The notes under the pieces were generated by a model. It saw only the letters and a list, made by a program, of their open reading frames with translations, was not told the DNA's origin and did no database searches. Positions 59,694 through 64,000 of a stretch of 64,000 bases of DNA are shown piece by piece. Made by a program: the position numbers and the translations under genes. Each line of letters opens with the position of its first letter. The stretch's first letter is position 1. This DNA comes from Nonomuraea rhodomycinica (GTDB lineage: Bacteria; Actinomycetota; Actinomycetes; Streptosporangiales; Streptosporangiaceae), in NCBI RefSeq assembly GCF_013363995.1, contig NZ_JABWGO010000008.1, positions 310,001 through 374,000 of the forward strand, in the 5' to 3' direction.

Positions 59694-59739
59694 CTACGGC
59701 CTGTAGTACTACTTGAAGTAGATGTACTACGGCTTGTAG
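59694..59739. promoter_or_regulatory. Operator array: three CTAC-N5-GTAG palindromes before cydAB
   Basis: Sites at 59694-59706 (spacer GGCCT), 59709-59721 (TTGAA) and 59727-59739 (GGCTT), centred 15 and 18 bp apart and ending 24 bp before the cydA ATG. Sites 1 and 3 are identical except for one base. The half-sites resemble those of BlaI/MecI-type repressors (TACTAC/GTAGTA), but the N5 spacing makes that tentative. There is no Rex-type TTGTGAA-N6-TTCACAA site. Confidence 0.7.
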
Positions 59740-59763
59740 AGCGCCGGGACCGGCGAGGGGAAG

Positions 59764-61110
59764 ATGGACGCACTAGACCTAGCGCGGTGGCAGTTCGGGG
59801 TGACCACCGTCTACCACTTTCTGTTCGTGCCGCTGACGATCGGCCTGGGCGTGTTCGTGGCCGGGCTGCAGACCGCGTGGCACCGCACGGGCAAGGAGCA
59901 CTACCTCCGGCTGACCAAGTTCTTCGGGAAGCTCTTCCTGATCAACTTCGCCATGGGCGTGGTGACCGGCATCGTGCAGGAGTTCCAGTTCGGGATGAAC
60001 TGGAGTGAGTACTCCACCTTCGTCGGTGACGTGTTCGGCGCGCCGCTGGCCATGGAGGCGCTGCTGGCGTTCTTCATGGAGTCCACGTTCCTGGGACTGT
60101 GGATCTTCGGCTGGGACCGGCTGCCCAAGCGGGTGCACCTGGCGTGCATCTGGGCCGCCGCCATCGGCTCCAACCTGTCGGCGTACTTCATCCTCGCGGC
60201 CAACGCCTGGATGAAGCACCCGGTGGGCTACGAGGTGGTCGACGGCCGGGCCCGGATGACCGACCTGTGGGCCGTGCTGACCAACTCCACCGCGCTGGCC
60301 CAGGTGCCGCACGTGATCGGGGCGGCGTTCATCGTGGCGGGCGGCTTCGTGCTGGCGGTGAGCTGCTGGTGGCTGCTGCGCACCCGCGACGGCATGTGGC
60401 GCGGCGCCGCGCGGGCCGCGCTGGTCATGACCGCGGTGGCCGGGCTCGTCGTGGCCGGCAGCGGCGACCTGTCCGGCAAGCTCGCCTACGAGCAGCAGCC
60501 GATGAAGCTGGCCTCCGCCGAGGGCCTGGAGCGTGACACCGCGGGCGCCGGGTTCACCCTCGTGCCAGGGATCGAGATCCCCAAGGTGCTCAGCTTCCTG
60601 TCGACCGGCGACCTCGACGCGACCGTCCAGGGCACCGAGGACATCCAGCGCAGGCTGGAGGAGCGGTTCGGCCCCGGCGACTACCGTCCCGACCAGAGCG
60701 TGGTGTTCTGGTCCTACCGGGTGATGCTCGCCTTCGGCCTGAGCACCGTGGGGCTGTCGGTGCTCGGCCTGTGGCTGACCCGGCGCCGCCGGCCGATGCC
60801 CCGGCTCCTGGCCCGGCTGTTCGTGCTGGCGCTGCCCCTGCCGCTGCTCGCGGTGATCGCGGGCTGGCTGCTGAGCGAGGTCGGCCGCCAGCCGTGGACG
60901 GTCGCGGGCGAGCTGCTGACCGCCGCCAGCGTCTCGCCCGGCGTGAGCCTCACCGAGGTCGCCCTGTCGCTGACGCTGTTCACCCTCCTGTACGGCGGGC
61001 TCGCCGTGGCCGAGGCCGTGCTGCTCGTGCGGCACGTCCGCAAGGGCCCCGAGGAGCCCGCGCCCGCCGAGGTCCCGGCCGAGCGGCTCGAACCGTCCCT
61101 GATGTACTGA
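59764..61110 (+). CDS. cydA: Cytochrome bd ubiquinol oxidase subunit I
   Basis: A 448-aa membrane protein that binds hemes b558, b595 and d and oxidises quinol while reducing O2 at high affinity. The first heme ligand His is in VTTVYHFLFVPLTIG (His18); the Q-loop region and the late SEVGRQPWTV motif (GRQPW) are intact. It is shorter than the E. coli protein, as is usual for the short Q-loop type of actinobacteria. ATG 59764 has GAGGGGAAG directly upstream. cydB follows after 10 nt. Expression is likely repressed by a factor binding the CTAC-N5-GTAG array. Confidence 0.95.
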   Translation: MDALDLARWQFGVTTVYHFLFVPLTIGLGVFVAGLQTAWHRTGKEHYLRLTKFFGKLFLINFAMGVVTGIVQEFQFGMNWSEYSTFVGDVFGAPLAMEALLAFFMESTFLGLWIFGWDRLPKRVHLACIWAAAIGSNLSAYFILAANAWMKHPVGYEVVDGRARMTDLWAVLTNSTALAQVPHVIGAAFIVAGGFVLAVSCWWLLRTRDGMWRGAARAALVMTAVAGLVVAGSGDLSGKLAYEQQPMKLASAEGLERDTAGAGFTLVPGIEIPKVLSFLSTGDLDATVQGTEDIQRRLEERFGPGDYRPDQSVVFWSYRVMLAFGLSTVGLSVLGLWLTRRRRPMPRLLARLFVLALPLPLLAVIAGWLLSEVGRQPWTVAGELLTAASVSPGVSLTEVALSLTLFTLLYGGLAVAEAVLLVRHVRKGPEEPAPAEVPAERLEPSLMY

Positions 61111-61120
61111 GGAGAAGACC

Positions 61121-62017
61121 GTGATCGACCTGTGGTTCCTGGTCATCGCCTTCCTGTGGACCGGCTACTTCGTGCTGGAGGGCTTCGACTTCGGGGTCGG
61201 CATGCTGGCGCCGTTCGTGGGCGGCGACGACGACGAGCAGCGGCAGAGCCTGCAGACCATCGGCCCCGTGTGGGACGGCAACGAGGTGTGGCTGATCACG
61301 GCGGTGGGGGCGATGTTCGCCGCCTTCCCCGCCTGGTACTCCGGGCTGCTCAGCTCCTTCTACCTGCCGGTGGTGCTCGTGCTGGCCGGGCTCATCGTGC
61401 GCGGCGTCGGGCTGGAGTGGCGCGGCAAGGTCGCCAACCCGGCGTGGTGCGACCTCGGCATCGTGGTGGGCAGCGCGCTGCCGGCGTTCCTGTGGGGCGC
61501 GATCTTCGCCGACCTGCTGCTCGACGGCGCGCTCCCGGCGCTGCTCGGCGGGGCGTTCACGCTGGCGCTGAGCCTGCTGCACGGCGCGGTCTTCCTGGCG
61601 CTGCGCACCGAGGGCCGGGTGCGCCGGCGGGCCCGCGTGGCGGCGCTGGCGACGGGCGCGGCGGCGCTGCCGCTGGCCGTGGTGGCTCTGTCCACGCTGG
61701 CCTCGGTGTCCGGCGCGGCCACGGTGCCGGCGCTGGCGGCCATGGCGGCGCTGGCGGCGGCGGCCGCGCTGATCTGGCGGCGGCGCGAGGGCTGGGCGTT
61801 CACCGCCACGGCCGCGGGCATCGCGCTGACCTCGGCGGCGGTGTTCCTGCGCCTCAAGGAGGCGCCGCTGCCCGGCCTCACGCTGGCCGAGGCCGCCTCC
61901 GCCCCCTACACCCTGACCATGCTGACCTGGATCGGCCTCATCACGCTGCCGTTCGTGCTCGCCTACCAGGCGTGGACGTACTGGGTGTTCCGCAAGCGGG
62001 TCGCCCTGCCGCGCTGA
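61121..62017 (+). CDS. cydB: Cytochrome bd ubiquinol oxidase subunit II
   Basis: A 298-aa membrane partner of CydA. The N-terminal WFLVIAFLWTGYFVLEGFDF and GPVWDGNEVWLITAVGAMFAAFP are family signatures, and about eight helices are present. GAGGAG lies before GTG 61121. cydDC, the ABC exporter needed for bd assembly in many bacteria, is not next to it. A strong hairpin at 62059-62083 ends the operon. Confidence 0.95.
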   Translation: MIDLWFLVIAFLWTGYFVLEGFDFGVGMLAPFVGGDDDEQRQSLQTIGPVWDGNEVWLITAVGAMFAAFPAWYSGLLSSFYLPVVLVLAGLIVRGVGLEWRGKVANPAWCDLGIVVGSALPAFLWGAIFADLLLDGALPALLGGAFTLALSLLHGAVFLALRTEGRVRRRARVAALATGAAALPLAVVALSTLASVSGAATVPALAAMAALAAAAALIWRRREGWAFTATAAGIALTSAAVFLRLKEAPLPGLTLAEAASAPYTLTMLTWIGLITLPFVLAYQAWTYWVFRKRVALPR

Positions 62018-62058
62018 CCCTCGCGGCCGGTGGACGCCCCGCCGGTGGCCGCCCCGCC

Positions 62059-62083
62059 GGTGGCCGCGCGCGTCGCGGCCACC
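62059..62083. terminator. Bidirectional terminator between cydB and lipoprotein gene
   Basis: GGTGGCCGCG (62059-62068) and CGCGGCCACC (62074-62083) form a perfect 10-bp stem with a 5-nt loop. Short GCCGCC(G/C)GT-type repeats flank it. Confidence 0.6.
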
Positions 62084-62119
62084 CGGAGCGCCGTTGGTAG
62101 CCGCCGTCGGTAACCGCCG

Positions 62120-62602
62120 TCAGTAGCCGCCGGTGTCGCCGCCGTCGTCCGCCGCGGGCGGCGACGGCGTCGGCGACTTGGTGCGGTGGTCCTTGAGGTG
62201 CAGGTCGCCGTTGAGCGGCTTCTGGAGCGCGCGCAGCACCTTGAGGCTGGACAGCACGGTCCACCGGGGCCCGACCAGGTGCGGGTTGTACTCAGGCGCC
62301 CGGTCCATCCACTCGTCCTTGCCCTCCTCGGTGCTGAAGGTGTTGACGAAGAACTCGCCGACCTTGGTCTTGCAGTAGCCGGTGCGGATGTCGGCGGCGT
62401 CGACCTGCATCTTGGGCTTGCAGCCGACCTTGGCCGCGAGCTGCTCCACCGTGTAGATCTTCGCGGGCGCGGCGGCCTTGGCGCCGCCCTGCTGGACGCC
62501 GGCGGCGAACTGGCCGCCGCCGGCCCCGGCCCCGCCGGACGAGCAGGCGGCGACGAGTCCGACCAGCAGCGCAGAGGCGGCCAGACGTGGAAGTGTCGTC
62601 AT
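62120..62602 (-). CDS. Lipoprotein of unknown function
   Basis: A 160-aa secreted lipoprotein: signal sequence with lipobox LVAAC (Cys near residue 20), then a Gly/Ala-rich linker and a small domain with two cysteines that may form a disulfide (KVGCKPKMQVDAADIRTGYC) and VGEFFVNTFSTEEGKDEW. The C-terminus is low-complexity Pro/Ser/Asp/Gly (SPTPSPPAADDGGDTGGY). No family is recognised. ATG 62602 is the natural start. It faces the cydB stop. Confidence 0.75.
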   Translation of the reverse strand: MTTLPRLAASALLVGLVAACSSGGAGAGGGQFAAGVQQGGAKAAAPAKIYTVEQLAAKVGCKPKMQVDAADIRTGYCKTKVGEFFVNTFSTEEGKDEWMDRAPEYNPHLVGPRWTVLSSLKVLRALQKPLNGDLHLKDHRTKSPTPSPPAADDGGDTGGY

Positions 62603-62699
62603 GTGCCGAGATACGCACCGTTTGCGGGGGTGGTTCAGCCGGTTCCGCCCCGAAATCGCCCCTGCTTCGCGATGAGGACGTGACGGTGGTGCGGCCGGG

Positions 62700-63842
62700 T
62701 CACCTCAGGACGACGCAGCCGCGTTCCCTCAGCCGGCGCAGCGGCTCGGGCTCGCCGTCGCCCTCCGGGTCCAGCTTGTTCCAGCGCAGGTCGAGCTTCT
62801 CCAGCGCGGGCAGCGTGGCCAGGCCGTCCGGCAGCCGCCTCAGCCGGTTGTTGCGCAGGTCGAGCGTGGCGAGCCGGTCGAGCCGCCCGAGCTCCTCGGG
62901 CAGCCCCGTGAGGCGGTTGTCGCGCAGGTCGAGATGGCGCAGCCCGGCGAGGTCGCCGATCGTCGCGGGCAGGGCGGTCAGCCGGTTGCCGCGCAGGTGC
63001 AGCTCCCGCAGCCGGCCCAGCCGTCCGATGGAGCGGGGCAGCTCCGCCAGCCGGTTGCCGTACAGCCGCAGCTCGACCAGCGCCGCCATCCCGCCGATCT
63101 CCTCGGGCAGCCGGGTCAGCAGGTTGTCGGTGAGGCCCAGGTAGGCGAGGCGGTCGAGCCGGCCGAGCCAGGCGGGCGCCTCGGTGAGCCGGTTGTCGCT
63201 CAGGTAGAGGTAGTCGGTCAGGGGCAGGTCGCCCAGCTCGGACGGCAGCGAGGTGAGGTGGTTGTGGCCGAGGTCCAGCATGCGCAGCCGGGTCAGCCGG
63301 CCGATCGCGGGCGGGATCTCGGTGAGCCGGTTCTCGGCCACGTTGAGCGACTCCAGCCCGGTCTCCTCCCACAGGCCCGCCGGGAGGGCGGTCAGCCGGT
63401 TCCCGCCCGCCGACAGGTGCCGCAGCCGCCCGCCGAACCGTTCGGGGAGGGCCTCGACGGCGTTGCCGTACAGGAACAGCGTCTCCAGGCCGGGCGGGCA
63501 GTCCGGGACGGCGCTCAGCCGGTTGCCGTCGAGGTGCAGCGCGCGCAGCCCGGCCAGGCCGGTCAGGTCGGGCACGGAGGTCAGCCGGTTGCCGTCGAGC
63601 CTCAGCTCGCGCAGGCCGGTCAGGCCGCCGATCCAGCCGGGCAGCTCGGACAGCTCGTTCCACGCCAGGTCGATCACGCGCGCCCCGGCCAGGTCGCCGG
63701 CCGTGGCGGGGATCTCGGTCAGCCCCGCCCCGGGCGCGCGCAGCCCCGTCGGCGCGCCGTCGTCGTCCGGCCCCGCCAGGGGGCTCTTCCCCGTGCTGCC
63801 ACCGTCCCGTGCGGGTGTGTCGTGCCCGGCCTGTGTCGCCAT
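62700..63842 (-). CDS. Leucine-rich repeat protein
   Basis: A 380-aa protein made of about 13 LRRs of roughly 23 residues (pattern LxxLxLxxNxLTxLPxxIGxLxxL) between residues 50 and 370. A roughly 35-residue Gly/Asp-rich N-terminus has no signal peptide, so it is probably cytoplasmic. The last repeat ends KLDLRWNKLDPEG, then a short basic tail. Bacterial LRR proteins of this kind bind proteins, but the partner is unknown. Almost perfect repeat regularity with high GC suggests recent internal duplication. ATG 63842 has no clear ribosome binding site. Confidence 0.88.
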   Translation of the reverse strand: MATQAGHDTPARDGGSTGKSPLAGPDDDGAPTGLRAPGAGLTEIPATAGDLAGARVIDLAWNELSELPGWIGGLTGLRELRLDGNRLTSVPDLTGLAGLRALHLDGNRLSAVPDCPPGLETLFLYGNAVEALPERFGGRLRHLSAGGNRLTALPAGLWEETGLESLNVAENRLTEIPPAIGRLTRLRMLDLGHNHLTSLPSELGDLPLTDYLYLSDNRLTEAPAWLGRLDRLAYLGLTDNLLTRLPEEIGGMAALVELRLYGNRLAELPRSIGRLGRLRELHLRGNRLTALPATIGDLAGLRHLDLRDNRLTGLPEELGRLDRLATLDLRNNRLRRLPDGLATLPALEKLDLRWNKLDPEGDGEPEPLRRLRERGCVVLR

Positions 63843-63959
63843 GGTGGCCGATCATCTCACGCCGGCTCCCGTCGTCTCGCGCGGCCGGGCGCCCCCGCGG
63901 CGCCCCGCGCGTGACCGTCGGCCGTCCGCGCGCCGCCGTCAGCCGTGCGCGTGCCGCCG

Positions 63960-64000
63960 TCAGCCCTCCGCGTGCCGGCGTCGCAGGTCGAACAGCTCCG
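63960..64000 (-). CDS. C-terminal end of an unidentified gene
   Basis: The frame reads ELFDLRRRHAEG then TGA at 63960-63962; the rest lies beyond the window. Just downstream, 21-bp near-repeats (core GTGCCGCCGTCAGCC) run from about 63910 and contain further TGA triplets. Too short to name. Confidence 0.35.
   Translation of the reverse strand, partial: ELFDLRRRHAEG

Noticed and set aside
59642-59719. Short ORF MTKIAARCSTACSTT before cydA as a cysteine leader peptide
   Set aside because: A start (GTG at about 59670) and a distant GAGGAG exist, but the repeated codons are fully explained by the operator palindromes, and only two cysteines occur.
59694-59739. Rex or cobalamin-type regulation of cydAB
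   Set aside because: No TTGTGAA-N6-TTCACAA or similar site and no B12-box were found in the 268-bp upstream region.

Overview
The window is very GC-rich, uses many GTG starts, and carries a gene set typical of a filamentous actinomycete: a LuxR-type regulator with an N-terminal ATPase (LAL), a SpoIIE phosphatase, a narG with the HxxxCxxxC-x34-C motif, cydAB, and an aroC-aroK-aroB cluster with a prepilin peptidase. The Streptosporangiales (Nonomuraea/Streptosporangium-like) seem most likely, but that is an inference from gene content, not a match. I see no rRNA, tRNA, transposase, integrase, CRISPR array or plasmid/phage module. The window reads as ordinary chromosome with a striking load of short tandem repeats.

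Layout. 1-6.4 kb (mostly minus): narK-narG for nitrate respiration, with a DosR-like box in front of narK, then an HTH/flavin-binding protein and a membrane protein. 6.6-12.5 kb (plus): SpoIIE-type phosphatase, a large repeat-bearing LAL regulator, a secreted esterase. 12.7-16.4 kb (plus): an asymmetric heterodimeric ABC exporter. 16.7-18.2 kb (minus): a zinc ribbon protein, two DUF202 membrane proteins, a lipoprotein. 18.25-25.0 kb (minus): a tightly overlapping Liv-type ABC uptake operon with an embedded acyl-CoA ligase. 25.1-31.0 kb: UBP zinc finger, Na+/H+ antiporter, a low-complexity Tyr/Ser/Asp/Pro-rich protein, DinG-like helicase. 31.5-35.9 kb (minus): prepilin peptidase-aroC-aroK-aroB-SGNH hydrolase. 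36-38.3 kb: SseB-like and B3/B4-domain genes set in long repeat-rich spacers. 38.9-48.5 kb: barbiturase-like hydrolase, alpha/beta hydrolase, TetR with FUSC transporter, aminotransferase, TAP-like peptidase, DUF418-like protein, nitrilase, and an unknown overlapping gene pair. 48.5-56.3 kb (minus, one plus kinase): fused carboxyltransferase with a CoA-transferase, then hyuA-hyuB-NUDIX. 56.4-59.5 kb: thymidine kinase, DsbA/FrnE-like protein, an unknown protein, CoxG-like protein. 59.8-64 kb: cydAB behind a three-site palindromic operator array, a lipoprotein, an LRR protein, and the tail of one more gene.

How things fit together. narG/narK (DosR-like box) and cydAB (operator array) suggest preparation for low oxygen. 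The Liv operon looks like import of a carboxylate that is activated to its CoA thioester on entry. The barbiturase, hyuAB, CoA-transferase and carboxyltransferase genes point to catabolism of cyclic amides and acyl-CoAs.

Two features recur throughout. First, at least fourteen genes have a TANNNT -10 hexamer 6-8 nt before their start codon and little or no ribosome binding site, which is the signature of leaderless transcripts. Second, unrelated tandem repeats with periods of 14, 17, 18, 21, 22, 29 and 33 bp sit in both coding and non-coding DNA. The most noteworthy regulatory finding is the CTAC-N5-GTAG triple array before cydAB. The least explained proteins are the leaderless 47.7-48.5 kb pair.
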